Shown here one piece after another: positions 47,065 through 56,525 of a stretch of DNA of 64,000 nucleotides. Below the pieces are notes generated by a model. It made no database searches. It was not told the DNA's origin and was given only the letters and a program-made list of their open reading frames with translations. The DNA is from CAUZFZ01 sp963579025 (GTDB taxonomy: Bacteria > Planctomycetota > Planctomycetia > Planctomycetales > Planctomycetaceae): contig CAUZFZ010000002.1 in assembly GCA_963579025.1 (NCBI GenBank), positions 1 to 64,000 of the forward strand. Direction: 5' to 3'. Made by a program: the position numbers and the translations under genes. The stretch's first letter is position 1. Every line of letters starts with the position of its first letter.

Positions 47065-49302
47065 TCAGTCAGCGAGAACTGCCTCTATTGCGGCATTCAA
47101 TGTGGGACTCGGGCGCATCGCAGTTTCTGCTTTCGAGGGATCGGGATCGAAGTATCCACCGATGTCGACCGGCTGCCCCTGGGCAGCGTTGAGTTCGTTG
47201 AGAATCACGGCCTCGTTAGCAGCCAGCGTTTGTGCCAAACCGCTGAAGCGTTCCTGCAACTCAGAGTCCTGCGCTTGAGCTGCGAGTGCCTGGGCCCAGT
47301 AGAGGGCCAGGTAGAAATGGCTGCCTCGATTATCAAGCTCGTTGACTTTGCGTGAGGGTGACTTGTTGTTGTCCAGAAACTGTCCGTTCGCCGTGTTGAG
47401 CGCTTCAACAAGTACCAGCGCCTTGCCGTTGTCGGTCTTAGCAGCAAGGTCTTCAATGGACACGGCCAGGGCGAGGAACTCACCGAGCGAATCCCAGCGC
47501 AAATGACCTTCTTCGACAAACTGTTGTACGTGCTTTGGGGCTGAGCCGCCTGCTCCGGTTTCGAACAGTCCGCCGCCCGCCAGTAACGGGACGATCGAGA
47601 GCATCTTGGCGCTTGTACCCAGTTCGAGAATCGGAAACAGGTCGGTCAGATAATCACGCAGAACGTTGCCGGTTACCGAGATCGTGTCGAGGCCATCACT
47701 GGCTCGTTGGCATGTCAGTCGAGTCGCCTCGACGGGTGTCATGATGCGAATGTCGAGGCCGTCGATGTCGTGTTCGGGCAGGTAGCGATTGACCTTTTCG
47801 ATCAGTTGCGCGTCATGAGCACGGTCCTGATTCAGCCAGAAAATCGCGGGGGCTCCGGTCGCGCGGGCGCGGCTGACTGCCAGACGCACCCAGTCCCGAA
47901 TCGGCGCTTCCTTCGTCTGGCACATTCGCCAGATATCGCCCTGCTGCACGGCGTGCTCAAGTACTGCCTGTCCTGAATCGTCGATGACCCGCACAGTGCC
48001 CGCATGCGGGATCTCGAAGGTCTTGTCGTGTGAACCGTACTCCTCAGCCTTTTGAGCCATCAGGCCGACATTGGAGACGGTTCCCATCGTGGTGACATCA
48101 AAGGCACCGTGCTCTTTGCAGAAATCGATGGTGGCCTGGTAAACACCGGCGTAACAGCGGTCCGGGATGATGGCCTTCGTATCGTGCAGCTCACCGTCAG
48201 GTCCCCACATCTGACCCGAGGCACGAATGGCAGCCGGCATCGAGGCGTCGATAATGACGTCGCTGGGCACATGCAGATTGGTGATGCCCTTGTCTGAATT
48301 CACCATCGCCAGTTTCGGTCGGGACGCATACACCGCTTCGATGTCTGCCCTGATCTCAGCCTGCCGGGCTTCTGGCAGTTCCGTAATCCTGTTGCACAGG
48401 GCACCCAGGCCGTTGTTCGGGTCGATACCGAGCTCGTCGAATGCAGCAGCATGCTTCTGAAAGACACTCTGAAAAAACACGCTGACCGCATGACCAAAGA
48501 TGATGGGGTCGGACACTTTCATCATCGTGGCCTTCAGGTGTAGCGAAAGCAGCACGTCATTCGCTTGCGCGTCGTCGAATTCTGCGGCGAGGAATTCACG
48601 CAGAGCCCGACGACTCATCACCGACGCGTCAATGACTTCCTGAGCCTGCAGCGAGAGTGAATCTTTCAGGACGGATACGCTGCCATCGTCGCCCGTGAGT
48701 TCGATGCGGACCGTTCCTGCTTCAGCCATGACGTGCGATTGTTCGCTGCCAAAGAAATCTCCGTCTTGCATATGAGCGACATGCGTCTTCGAGTCTGCGG
48801 TCCACGCGCCCATCGAATGGGGATGCTTCTTCGCGTATTCCTTCACCGGTCCGGCTACGCGTCGGTCAGAATTGCCTTCTCTCAGGACCGGGTTCACGGC
48901 ACTGCCGAGAATACGGGCGTAGCGTGTTCGCAGTTCTTTCTCCGCATCCGTTTCGGGTTCTTCCGGGAAGTCCGGGATGTCGTAGCCGTGCGCCTGCAGT
49001 TCCCTGATCGCAGCAGTCAACTGCGGAATGGACGCACTGATATTGGGAAGTTTGATGATGTTGGCTTCAGGCGTCCTGGCTAACTCACCCAGTTCGGCGA
49101 GCGCATCGGGCCGCTTCTGGTCGTCCGTCAGGCGGTCGGGAAAACTGGCAAGGATTCTGCCTGCCAGGGAGATGTCACGTTTCTCAACGACAATGCCACA
49201 GGCCTGTGTAAACGCTCTGATGATCGGCAGCAGAGAATACGTTGCCAGTGCCGGAGCTTCGTCAGTTTGCGTGTAGATGATCTTTACTGATGGGAGAGTC
49301 AC
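47065..49302 (-). CDS. icd: Monomeric NADP-dependent isocitrate dehydrogenase
   Basis: The 745-residue protein matches the monomeric IDH family in length and throughout, for example 'NIIKLPNISASIPQL', 'GNSDRRVAGPVKEYAKKHPH', 'MGAWTADSKTHVAHMQDGDF' and 'GGLFETGAGGSAPKHVQQF'. It oxidises isocitrate to 2-oxoglutarate, producing NADPH and CO2 in the TCA cycle. The start is the GTG at 49302 with AAGGAAG 5 bases upstream. It stands alone on the minus strand. Confidence 0.97.
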   Translation of the reverse strand: MTLPSVKIIYTQTDEAPALATYSLLPIIRAFTQACGIVVEKRDISLAGRILASFPDRLTDDQKRPDALAELGELARTPEANIIKLPNISASIPQLTAAIRELQAHGYDIPDFPEEPETDAEKELRTRYARILGSAVNPVLREGNSDRRVAGPVKEYAKKHPHSMGAWTADSKTHVAHMQDGDFFGSEQSHVMAEAGTVRIELTGDDGSVSVLKDSLSLQAQEVIDASVMSRRALREFLAAEFDDAQANDVLLSLHLKATMMKVSDPIIFGHAVSVFFQSVFQKHAAAFDELGIDPNNGLGALCNRITELPEARQAEIRADIEAVYASRPKLAMVNSDKGITNLHVPSDVIIDASMPAAIRASGQMWGPDGELHDTKAIIPDRCYAGVYQATIDFCKEHGAFDVTTMGTVSNVGLMAQKAEEYGSHDKTFEIPHAGTVRVIDDSGQAVLEHAVQQGDIWRMCQTKEAPIRDWVRLAVSRARATGAPAIFWLNQDRAHDAQLIEKVNRYLPEHDIDGLDIRIMTPVEATRLTCQRASDGLDTISVTGNVLRDYLTDLFPILELGTSAKMLSIVPLLAGGGLFETGAGGSAPKHVQQFVEEGHLRWDSLGEFLALAVSIEDLAAKTDNGKALVLVEALNTANGQFLDNNKSPSRKVNELDNRGSHFYLALYWAQALAAQAQDSELQERFSGLAQTLAANEAVILNELNAAQGQPVDIGGYFDPDPSKAETAMRPSPTLNAAIEAVLAD

Positions 49303-49515
49303 GTTCTTCCTTAGTGATCAAGACAGCGTTGGCAGACGCCCCGACGAAGGTGCGGAGCAGGTATAAACAAGTCTGGCTCGAGCCCGGCCAGTGGCATTCC
49401 GGTCGCGACTCGATTGCGGAATCGTATCAGCTTCGACTTTCAACGCACGCGGAGACGGTGGTGCGTTTTGTCCTCATATTCCAAGGCCAAAAGGAATGTC
49501 GCCACAGTTTTCGGA

Positions 49516-50541
49516 TCAAGGGGATGACTCGTGTGTGCGAGTCAGAACCAGCAGCGATCCACGCCGACGCGCATCGATACGCTCGGGTAGAGATGCCGCG
49601 CCGCCTTCGATCGCGATTTCAGCCAGCCTCTGCCATTCACGGAACCCCATGCGTTGCTGCGGCCAGTCCTGGCTCTGCCAGATCCGACGCAGTGCTTCAC
49701 GCACCAGAACGGTCGGTTGATCGCGAAACACGTCGCAGTCAATCCGCAAAGAGTCCGGAGTTGCGATCAGTTTAATATCATTGACGAGTGCAGCCGCATG
49801 TTTGCCCACGAAGTCTGCAAGTTCACCTGCCTGAATCGCGAGCGTGCCAAGGACGCGGTGAATCTGTGGATTGAACTCACTGGCGAGGAGAGGGAGCAGC
49901 GAGTGGCGGATGCGGTTTCTGGTCAGCGTCGTGTCGGAATTGCTCGCATCGATCCGTGTCTCCTGGTCAATCGTGCTGAGCCACGCTTCAACCTCTGTGC
50001 GTGACACATCAAGCATCGGTCGAATGAGGCGCACGCCGTCGCTGAGCCGCCGGGTTCGAGGCATGCCCTGGAGTCCGGTGATGCCCGTTCCACGAACGAG
50101 ATGGTGCAGAATGGTCTCGGCCTGATCATCGGCCGTATGGGCGACAGCGATCGCTGAGCAGTCTGCGTCTTCGGCTGCTGCTGTCAGCAGGTCGTACCGC
50201 ATGCGTCGAGCAGATTCTTCCAGCGATTCTCCGGAGTCGCTTCCGGGAATAACCTCGACTGTTCGGATATCGCAGGGAACATCGAGCGTCTGGCTCAAGT
50301 GGCTCACCCATTGGGCGTCGGCATCAGAACTGCGTTCGCGCAGTCGGTGATTGACATGTCCAACGCACAATTGGATGCCTGTGGTCTCGCGTATTGCGAG
50401 CAGTGCTCGGAGCAGGGCGACGCTGTCAGGGCCACCAGACACAGCAACCAGAACTCTGGTGTTTTTTACGCCGCATGCGGCGAGGCCAGAGCCGACCTGA
50501 TCGAGGAATCGGTTCGGTCTGTCGGACGTGCGGGAACTCAC
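49516..50541 (-). CDS. tilS: tRNA(Ile)-lysidine synthase
   Basis: The 341-residue protein has the N-type ATP pyrophosphatase loop 'VAVSGGPDSVALLRALL' (SGGPDS at 35-40) and the TilS motifs 'GHVNHRLR', 'HTADDQAETILHHLVRGTG' and 'IRPMLDVSRTEV'. TilS changes C34 of the AUA-reading tRNA-Ile into lysidine, an essential step in decoding. The start is taken at the GTG at 50541. It is the second gene of a minus-strand pair, beginning 3 bp after the membrane-protein gene. Confidence 0.95.
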   Translation of the reverse strand: MSSRTSDRPNRFLDQVGSGLAACGVKNTRVLVAVSGGPDSVALLRALLAIRETTGIQLCVGHVNHRLRERSSDADAQWVSHLSQTLDVPCDIRTVEVIPGSDSGESLEESARRMRYDLLTAAAEDADCSAIAVAHTADDQAETILHHLVRGTGITGLQGMPRTRRLSDGVRLIRPMLDVSRTEVEAWLSTIDQETRIDASNSDTTLTRNRIRHSLLPLLASEFNPQIHRVLGTLAIQAGELADFVGKHAAALVNDIKLIATPDSLRIDCDVFRDQPTVLVREALRRIWQSQDWPQQRMGFREWQRLAEIAIEGGAASLPERIDARRRGSLLVLTRTHESSP

Positions 50542-50544
50542 TGG

Positions 50545-52380
50545 CTATGTTCTCCGCATCTGCTGATCCAGACGAAACGCACTCGTCTGGGACACGACGA
50601 AGTCGGTCGGATCCTTCAGAAGTCGCGCATGCTGGAACCGTTGGGCCACCCACCCGCTGCCGAACAGAACTGCGGTCGCCGCCAGACACCAGCCTTCTGA
50701 CTGACCGGCGACGAACAGGCCGCCCGCCCCGGCGATGCTCAGAACGACACAGATGCCCCCGACCAGCAGGTCGGTCAGCCAAGCCCAAGACGGAAACGGA
50801 GTCGCGACATTGAGCTGCACAGCGAGAAACCACCACTGATGAAGTGCCGCAAACGCGAGTGCGACTTTCGCACCGATGTAAATGCTCATGACAAACTCGG
50901 GCCGCCCGGTCAGGCCGAATGTCATCATCACGGTCACACCGATCGCGAACGGCAAAAGACAGAAGGCCCGAATGACCCCCAGAACCATCGCCAGTCGCTC
51001 GACTTCCGACTGGCTGACGGGCAAAAGAGCCATGCTGGGACACACATGCCCGTCAGATGATTTCCAGATCGCCGCCTTCCATGTTCCGGACATCGTTGCG
51101 ACCAACCCGAAGAACGCGACGTGTCCGCCCATCGCGATCAGCCGGAACTGAAACGCCTGGTCGGCCAGCAACAGCAGCATGACAATCGCCAGTGAGACCG
51201 TGGTGGAAATCATCAGAGATTTTGTCCATGACGGTCGGCCGCCGGTCATCACTTCCACAGCCTGCCGCTCGCGTTCAGTCAGAATCGAGGCCACAAGGCG
51301 TTCCAGAAAGCCAGCCGAGGTCCACGCGTCACGCTCAAGAAAATCCGCGGCGTGGACACGGTCGCGTGCTTCCGCCGGGCTGAGTTCAGCATCCTCGTCT
51401 CCGCGAGATAACCGACGCGGCAGCCAGGCGAGCGGAGATTCTGCCGCTTCGGCTGCGGCATCTTCCTCTTCCGGTGACTTGAGCAGTCGCCAATTCCTGT
51501 CGCCGACAGCAACGCCCAGCATTCCGTTCTCGATCGTCACCTCGCGAACCACGTAGCGGCGTTCAAGCCAGGCATAACTCGCCAGCGCCGCCAGTACGGT
51601 GAGCCCGGTCGGCACGGCGAACCACCAGGCTCCCGGCTGCGGTTGCAGGACCCCGTCGAGCATCATTCGTAGCGGCCAGCCCGTCGGCGTGGCGGCAAGC
51701 AGGATTCCCAGAACAACCTCACCCGCAGGCAGTTGCGCTATTCCCAACAGCCATACAATGACTCCGCCCCCCAACAACACGAGAGCCAGCAGAAGCATGC
51801 CGCCGACGACTTCTTCCCGAGCCACCTGAGGCAACCACACGGGGAGCAGAACGGTCAGTGAAGCAACCATCACCCATTCGACGACCCCCAGACCGATAAG
51901 CGCTCCCATTTCCGCCGGTCCGAGCTTCAACGACAACAGTGTCCCGCCGACGTATGAAAGGCAGACAAACAGAAAGACGAGTGTCATACCGATCGACAGG
52001 GTCGCCCGGTTGCGCAGGTAGCGACGGTCCGAAAACGGAAGCTGACCCAGCAGAGCGACGCTGACAGAGCGAGTCAATTCCCGTCGCAGCCAGCTTCCAT
52101 GAATCAAGGCAGCCACGGCGGCAACAAAAGCCGCGATGGTAATGGTGCCCAGTCCTGACACTCGGTCACGACACTGAGTCAACTGCCAGCCACCCACGGC
52201 GGGCACAATCGTGAGCAGAACAGGAATGAGCAGCAGTGCGAAACCGGCGACCATTTTCAGCGCATAGAATCGCCAACCACCGCGTGCCAGACGGTACTGC
52301 CGCATGAGCGACGGTGAGCTGCGGATCCGCGCCAAAGCCAGTTTGCGTATCGGCTTTTGAGCGGAACTTGAGGCCAGCAT
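50545..52380 (-). CDS. Large polytopic membrane protein of unknown function
   Basis: The 611-residue protein has about 13 hydrophobic segments in two groups: seven in residues 20-270 (for example 'FALLLIPVLLTIVPAVGG', 'GGMLLLALVLLGGGVIVWLL') and about six in 390-600. Between them lies a hydrophilic, acidic loop ('PEEEDAAAEAAESPLAWLPR'). The layout is like ABC-2-type permeases, but no ATP-binding gene is adjacent, so transport is only a guess. The start is the ATG at 52380, and it is probably cotranscribed with tilS. Confidence 0.8.
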   Translation of the reverse strand: MLASSSAQKPIRKLALARIRSSPSLMRQYRLARGGWRFYALKMVAGFALLLIPVLLTIVPAVGGWQLTQCRDRVSGLGTITIAAFVAAVAALIHGSWLRRELTRSVSVALLGQLPFSDRRYLRNRATLSIGMTLVFLFVCLSYVGGTLLSLKLGPAEMGALIGLGVVEWVMVASLTVLLPVWLPQVAREEVVGGMLLLALVLLGGGVIVWLLGIAQLPAGEVVLGILLAATPTGWPLRMMLDGVLQPQPGAWWFAVPTGLTVLAALASYAWLERRYVVREVTIENGMLGVAVGDRNWRLLKSPEEEDAAAEAAESPLAWLPRRLSRGDEDAELSPAEARDRVHAADFLERDAWTSAGFLERLVASILTERERQAVEVMTGGRPSWTKSLMISTTVSLAIVMLLLLADQAFQFRLIAMGGHVAFFGLVATMSGTWKAAIWKSSDGHVCPSMALLPVSQSEVERLAMVLGVIRAFCLLPFAIGVTVMMTFGLTGRPEFVMSIYIGAKVALAFAALHQWWFLAVQLNVATPFPSWAWLTDLLVGGICVVLSIAGAGGLFVAGQSEGWCLAATAVLFGSGWVAQRFQHARLLKDPTDFVVSQTSAFRLDQQMRRT

Positions 52381-52677
52381 GAAGTGTCCTGAATTTCACA
52401 ACGCGATTCTCAAATCGACGCGCAACTTAACCAGAGTTTGGGCCATTGGACCAGTTCGAGGCAATTCTCGCATCATGTCGGCCAGACGCGATGCGGTCCG
52501 TCATCTGGCCACCACGATGCGTATCAGAAAAAGGAGACGAGAGCCGTCGGGCCACATGCGCCAATGCGGCCATTTCGCTTGCGAAATCCCCTGGTCCTTG
52601 ACTTTTTTCGATCTCGGGTTACGTTAGGCACGGAATTAGCTCGCGGCTGGTTTGGCCGGTCGCTTCAGGAGGTGGTT

Positions 52678-52878
52678 ATGCTGGTCCTGTCGAGGAAGAA
52701 AAACGAGAGCATCGTCATCGCGGATTCTATCGTCGTGACGGTCGTCGACGTGCGAGGCGACAAAGTGCGTCTTGGCATCGAAGCTCCCCGAGAGATTCCC
52801 GTGCATCGCAGCGAGGTCCATGCAGCGATTGCTGCTCGTGTCAACGAGCCGAAGGCGGAAGAAAAAGCCGTGGAGTAG
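52678..52878 (+). CDS. csrA: Carbon storage regulator CsrA, second copy
   Basis: The 66-residue protein starts at the ATG at 52678 with a strong AGGAGG site 5 bases upstream (52667-52672). 'MLVLSRKKNESIVIADSIVV' and 'DKVRLGIEAPREIPVHRSEV' follow the CsrA consensus, including the RNA-binding Arg in 'VHR'. It is close to the copy at 18289, but its tail is shorter. It should bind GGA-containing mRNA leaders; its own leader AGGAGG could be an autoregulatory site, which is inference. Confidence 0.95.
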   Translation: MLVLSRKKNESIVIADSIVVTVVDVRGDKVRLGIEAPREIPVHRSEVHAAIAARVNEPKAEEKAVE

Positions 52879-52995
52879 TTCGCTTCCGAGCCGTCATGCC
52901 TGACGGTGAGATTCCGATTGTCCGTTTTCGCAGTCGATTTTGTGTGAAGCATTGACAGGGCCGTGACGAAAATTACTTTACGCGCACTTGCGAGC

Positions 52996-53068
52996 GGCCC
53001 CATCGTCTAGTGGCCTAGGACTCCGGACTTTCGCTCCGGCAACAGGGGTTCAAATCCCCTTGGGGTCA
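52996..53068 (+). tRNA. tRNA-Glu (anticodon UUC)
   Basis: A 73-nt cloverleaf is present. The acceptor GGCCCCA pairs with TGGGGTC, the anticodon stem CCGGA pairs with TCCGG around the loop CTTTCGC (anticodon TTC), and the T arm AGGGG pairs with CCCCT around TTCAAAT. CCA is not encoded. A terminator follows 11 bp later. Confidence 0.95.
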
Positions 53069-53079
53069 GTTTCAGTAAG

Positions 53080-53114
53080 AATGCTCGAGTCAACCGGCTC
53101 GGGCATTTTTTTTT
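53080..53114 (+). terminator. Rho-independent terminator after tRNA-Glu
   Basis: Arms AATGCTCGAG (53080-53089) and CTCGGGCATT (53098-53107), with one G-U-type position, form a hairpin with an 8-base loop followed directly by a run of nine T residues. Confidence 0.93.
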
Positions 53115-53179
53115 GAATCCGGTTCGTGCGCAGGCATTAGTCGATACACGCCCAGCCCAGCCTGACCGAAGGAGCAGAC

Positions 53180-53449
53180 ATGGATCCTGCCGTCGCCTGG
53201 AGATCGCTGTTCGAAGGCTGGCCCGACGCTATTCCTCGCGCCGGCATGATTGTCACCGGTTTCGGCGAGGCGATTCCGTTCAACGGATTCATGGTTTCCG
53301 GCGGATTACTCGTGGTCGAGCGTGAAACGCCGGACCAGTTCGGCACTCGGAAGGTCATCCTGCCATACGGACAGGTCGCGGCCGTTCGTCTTTCCACAAC
53401 AATCGAGCTGACTCGCTTCGCCGCAATGGGATTCCAGCCACCGATGTAG
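53180..53449 (+). CDS. Small conserved-looking protein of unknown function (89 aa)
   Basis: The frame starts at the ATG at 53180 with GAAGGAG 5 bases upstream, which supports real translation. 'MDPAVAWRSLFEGWPDAIPR' is an amphipathic helix with Trp, followed by beta-type segments ('GLLVVERETPDQFGTRKVIL', 'AAVRLSTTIELTRFA'). I do not recognise a named family. It stands alone between tRNA-Glu and the convergent HNH gene. Confidence 0.75.
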   Translation: MDPAVAWRSLFEGWPDAIPRAGMIVTGFGEAIPFNGFMVSGGLLVVERETPDQFGTRKVILPYGQVAAVRLSTTIELTRFAAMGFQPPM

Positions 53450-53504
53450 CCGGCCATCTCTGCACCGGGAGCGGGCTGTCGTCTGAATTTAATCTCGCAG
53501 CGAG

Positions 53505-53912
53505 TCAGCTCGTCGGCGGAAACACGCCCAGGCTGGTCAACTTCCACCGATGAGCGACCTGCTCGGGCTGATTGATGCGGAGCAGATCTATCGTGGCGCG
53601 ACCCCGAGTTGTCCGACCAGTGAGTTCTGGCCCGTTCCACTCGAAGTGCTCGGACCAGACGTCAACTCGCGGATTGAAGAGCGGGACCAGTTTATCCGTT
53701 TCGGGATCGTAGGCCGACTGATCACTGCCCTTGAAGGAATTGCACGCGAGGCAGCTCCAGCAGAGGTTCGGCAGCTCGGTCGGCCCGTGGTGCTTCTCGG
53801 CCCGGATGTGGTCGAGCTGGAAGGGTCGAACGTCGAATTCCTGCGGCATGCGGCAGTACTCGCAGACGTCGCCTGCCCGCTGCCGCACCTGATTGCGAAT
53901 CGCCTTCGCCAT
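53505..53912 (-). CDS. HNH endonuclease
   Basis: The 135-residue protein is a small HNH nuclease. C17 and C20 ('CEYC') and C54 and C57 ('CLAC') should bind the structural zinc, and the catalytic block is 'FQLDHIRAEKHHGPTELPNL' with H35 and N49. The conserved end 'RTTRGRATIDLLRINQPEQV' is typical of this branch, found in planctomycetes and cyanobacteria. The start lies 3 bp after the stop of the small partner gene, so the two form one unit. The DNA target is unknown. Confidence 0.92.
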   Translation of the reverse strand: MAKAIRNQVRQRAGDVCEYCRMPQEFDVRPFQLDHIRAEKHHGPTELPNLCWSCLACNSFKGSDQSAYDPETDKLVPLFNPRVDVWSEHFEWNGPELTGRTTRGRATIDLLRINQPEQVAHRWKLTSLGVFPPTS

Positions 53913-53915
53913 GAT

Positions 53916-54203
53916 TCAGTGGGAACCACCGGCGGACTGCTGCAGGGACAGCCGGGCCTTGGCCTGCAGGAGATTGATAAAGCTGCCGACTCGCACATAC
54001 CGCTCCAGTTCGTCGCGCCCCTGTGGCGTGATCTGTCCCTGCTGGTTCTGCTCGGCCAGTCGACCCATATGGTCTGCGGCCTTGTCGCTGAACTTCCAGC
54101 CGAGCACTGAGCGAGCGAACTCGGGCGGGAAATCACCCTGCTCCGGGGCGATGACGTCCGCGAGGATGTCGGCTTCGGTGGTAGTGGGTTGTGGGCTAAC
54201 CAT
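53916..54203 (-). CDS. Small helical partner protein of the HNH nuclease (95 aa)
   Basis: This 95-residue protein starts at the ATG at 54203. It is mostly helical: 'SPQPTTTEADILADVIAPEQ', then 'PEFARSVLGWKFSDKAADHM', 'LAEQNQQGQITPQGRDELER' and 'YVRVGSFINLLQAKARLSLQ'. I recall similar small proteins directly before HNH genes of this branch, so the pair appears to be conserved. No enzymatic motif is present. An antitoxin, immunity or DNA-binding role would be a guess. Copy B of the 119-bp element lies 61 bp upstream. Confidence 0.82.
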   Translation of the reverse strand: MVSPQPTTTEADILADVIAPEQGDFPPEFARSVLGWKFSDKAADHMGRLAEQNQQGQITPQGRDELERYVRVGSFINLLQAKARLSLQQSAGGSH

Positions 54204-54264
54204 GTTCCCAGTCTACCACAGGTCTGCCGTGGGACACCAGGTCCGTCCGTGTCATCCTGACACA

Positions 54265-54383
54265 GCCGTAGCCCGAGTTCTCCGAAATCGGGACCAGACG
54301 ACGTCGCGACCTGCTGCCACATCGAACGCCGACCTGTCTTCCCAGGTCCAGGGCAGCGGATTTCGGAGAAATCCGCCTACCGC
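54265..54383. repeat. 119-bp element with terminal inverted repeats, copy B
   Basis: It has the same length and orientation as copy A (2462-2580), starting GCCGTAGCCCGA and ending near CCGCCTACCGC. The right end differs by one base from the copy A terminus (CTACCGC against CTACGGC), so the terminal repeat is slightly decayed. The core around CTTCCCAGGTCCAGGGCAGC is identical. It lies between the HNH pair and transketolase. Confidence 0.85.
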
Positions 54384-54435
54384 TCTGTTCCGCGCCAAAC
54401 GTTTGGCGACGCGAAGCCCGGAATCTTGGAACACA

Positions 54436-56370
54436 CTAACTTTGACCAGCGAGTTCACGGATTGCGGCCTGGATGCCATTGCTGTCGATGCCCTGGTAGC
54501 CCATCTGCTGCCACAGTCCGCCGGAGCCTTCTTTGCAAGTGCCGATGTGGTTGTAGGCGCCCTTGAAGCCCCGCTTCAGGAGCTGCGTCCCGAAACGCGA
54601 TCCGAGTCCTGTATTCACATTGAAGGATTCGGTCACCAGTACCAGCGGCGCTTTGGCGAGTTTCCCCATCATGTCCTCGTCGTAAGCATTCAGCGTTGCT
54701 TTGCAGACGAGTCCGACGTCCAAACCGTTTTCTTTCAGATTGATCACCGCATCCAGCGCCCGATGCAACGATTCGCCGAACGACACAACATAACCCGCAG
54801 TGCCCTCGCGAATCAGATCGTCCTTGCCGGACACGAACTCGTAGCCATCGCCGTAAACTGGTTGCTCATTGTCGTCCAGAATGTCCGGTACAGCGGAGCG
54901 GGTCGAGAAGATAAACCGCAGTCCGGAGTCACCAAAAATGCGTTCGAGGCAAGCCTTGAACTGATGCTGATCCGCCGGGAAATACAGTCGGGTCGAGTCA
55001 TCGTCGGGCAGGTTGTTGGCCGCGAACATGTTGTTCAGACCGAAGTGACAAGTGTTGTCGGCCATGTCGTCGCAGCCAGCGTGAGAGAAGTGGCACAGCA
55101 CGTTGGATTTGTTCAAGCGGGCCATCGTGATCTCAGACACGATCATTTCGAGAAACGCTGAAAACGTTGCAAAGATGCCCTGTTTGCCAGCCTCGAAGCC
55201 GAAACCTGCTGCGGCTGAGAAGTTGCCTCGTTCCATGATGCCACCGCGGACGAATACTTCGGGGTGCTCCTTGCGGATGCTGTCGAGGCCGCACGAACCT
55301 TCCAGATCACTGTCGAAGACGCGCACGGCCGCGATGCGTTCCTCTTCCGACATCTGATCCAGCAGTCCGTTCACAATGGTGCCGAACGCCGACCGGTTCT
55401 TGCCCGCTCCCGCGGAACCACGGAGTGCCGGCTTGCCAGGACCTTTGGATACGGATTTCAGGTAGTCAGCCGCCTCTGTTCGACCTCGCGATTCCAGGTA
55501 CTCGATCGCGGTGGCGGTCTTGATGACGTCGTGTCCGTGATTCGAACCTTCCAGTCCAGCGATGCCCGGACACATCTTGCGTTTGTTGATCAAGGCAATG
55601 GGGCCGTCGCAGGTCACTGCTTTGCACATGCGGGCGTAGAGTTCGTCGAGGTCCTCGCCGTCGCCGGTGTCGCATGTAACCCCGTGACCTTCCAGCGTTT
55701 TCGCGACGTCATAGCCGGGCAGGTAGTCGGACGGAAATCCCGCGATGGTGACATCGTTGTCATCAATCACGAGCTTGATATTCAGATGCTGAGCGACACA
55801 AAGCCGCGCCGCTTCCGCATCATTCCCTTCCATCTGCGACCCGTCGGAGCCGAGCATGAAGACGGCCTTATCCGGATTCGCGATTGCCACGCCGTTGACC
55901 ATTGGCCACATATGACCGAGACGGCCTGATGAGAATTTCACACCTGGGGTGAAGTCACGTTCGGGATGTCCCGGCAGGTGCGACTCGAATTCACGGTAGT
56001 GCAGCAGGCGTTCAACAGGCAGATTGCCTTCAACCACTGCCATCAGATACTGAGTCGCGACGCGATGTCCGGCCTCGTCGAAAAACACTGGCAGTACATC
56101 GGGACTTCCGCCCTGTTGGGCGTTCAGCATGAAGCTGTAAGCGATCATGACTTCCGGCACGGTGTCGTATGGCCCGCCGGTGTGTCCGCCGAGACCTTTC
56201 GCATCAGCGACCGCCGTGAAGAAGATGATCGCATCACGACACAGTTGGATATTGAACTGCAGCGCTTCCCGCTGCTCGTCCGCCAGCGTTGGCTGCGTGG
56301 GATCGAGTGGAAGGACTCTCAGCTCGGCCAGATTGATTGGAAAGTCTGCGGTGGTGGTGTCAGTCGTCAT
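54436..56370 (-). CDS. Transketolase-family thiamine diphosphate enzyme
   Basis: The 644-residue protein has the transketolase layout. The N-terminal ThDP part includes 'KGLGGHTGGPYDTVPEVMIA', 'SSGRLGHMWPMVNGVA' and 'GSDGSQMEGNDAEAA' with the following 'VIDDNDVTIAG', the GDG-to-N diphosphate motif. The pyrimidine domain has 'FDSDLEGSCGLDSI' and 'MERGNFSAAAGFGFEAGKQG'. A C-terminal domain follows ('LVLVTESFNVNTGLGSRFG'). Transketolases move two-carbon units between sugar phosphates in the pentose phosphate pathway. Some motifs differ from classical TktA, so another two-carbon transfer is possible. Confidence 0.88.
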   Translation of the reverse strand: MTTDTTTADFPINLAELRVLPLDPTQPTLADEQREALQFNIQLCRDAIIFFTAVADAKGLGGHTGGPYDTVPEVMIAYSFMLNAQQGGSPDVLPVFFDEAGHRVATQYLMAVVEGNLPVERLLHYREFESHLPGHPERDFTPGVKFSSGRLGHMWPMVNGVAIANPDKAVFMLGSDGSQMEGNDAEAARLCVAQHLNIKLVIDDNDVTIAGFPSDYLPGYDVAKTLEGHGVTCDTGDGEDLDELYARMCKAVTCDGPIALINKRKMCPGIAGLEGSNHGHDVIKTATAIEYLESRGRTEAADYLKSVSKGPGKPALRGSAGAGKNRSAFGTIVNGLLDQMSEEERIAAVRVFDSDLEGSCGLDSIRKEHPEVFVRGGIMERGNFSAAAGFGFEAGKQGIFATFSAFLEMIVSEITMARLNKSNVLCHFSHAGCDDMADNTCHFGLNNMFAANNLPDDDSTRLYFPADQHQFKACLERIFGDSGLRFIFSTRSAVPDILDDNEQPVYGDGYEFVSGKDDLIREGTAGYVVSFGESLHRALDAVINLKENGLDVGLVCKATLNAYDEDMMGKLAKAPLVLVTESFNVNTGLGSRFGTQLLKRGFKGAYNHIGTCKEGSGGLWQQMGYQGIDSNGIQAAIRELAGQS

Positions 56371-56423
56371 GGCAATTTCGAACTGTGTCTGGAAGTGCTG
56401 GATCGGAGAGGCCCAATGGCAAA

Positions 56424-56453
56424 GAAGCCCGGCCTGTGAAACAGCCGGGCTTC
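56424..56453 (-). terminator. Terminator between btpA-like gene and transketolase
   Basis: Perfect 10-base arms GAAGCCCGGC (56424-56433) and GCCGGGCTTC (56444-56453) with a 10-base loop. Read on the minus strand it follows the BtpA-like gene and ends in CTTCTTTG, a weak T-run. Confidence 0.75.
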
Positions 56454-56525
56454 AGAAGTGCATGAGGCCAGTTTTTAGCCAATCGCGTGCTGACACGAAA
56501 GCTACTCACCCGCGCGGATCGATCT

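Noticed and set aside
53893..55161. 422-residue plus-strand open frame across the HNH partner gene, the 119-bp element and transketolase
   Set aside because: It runs antisense through two real genes and a repeat, and its product has no coherent domain.
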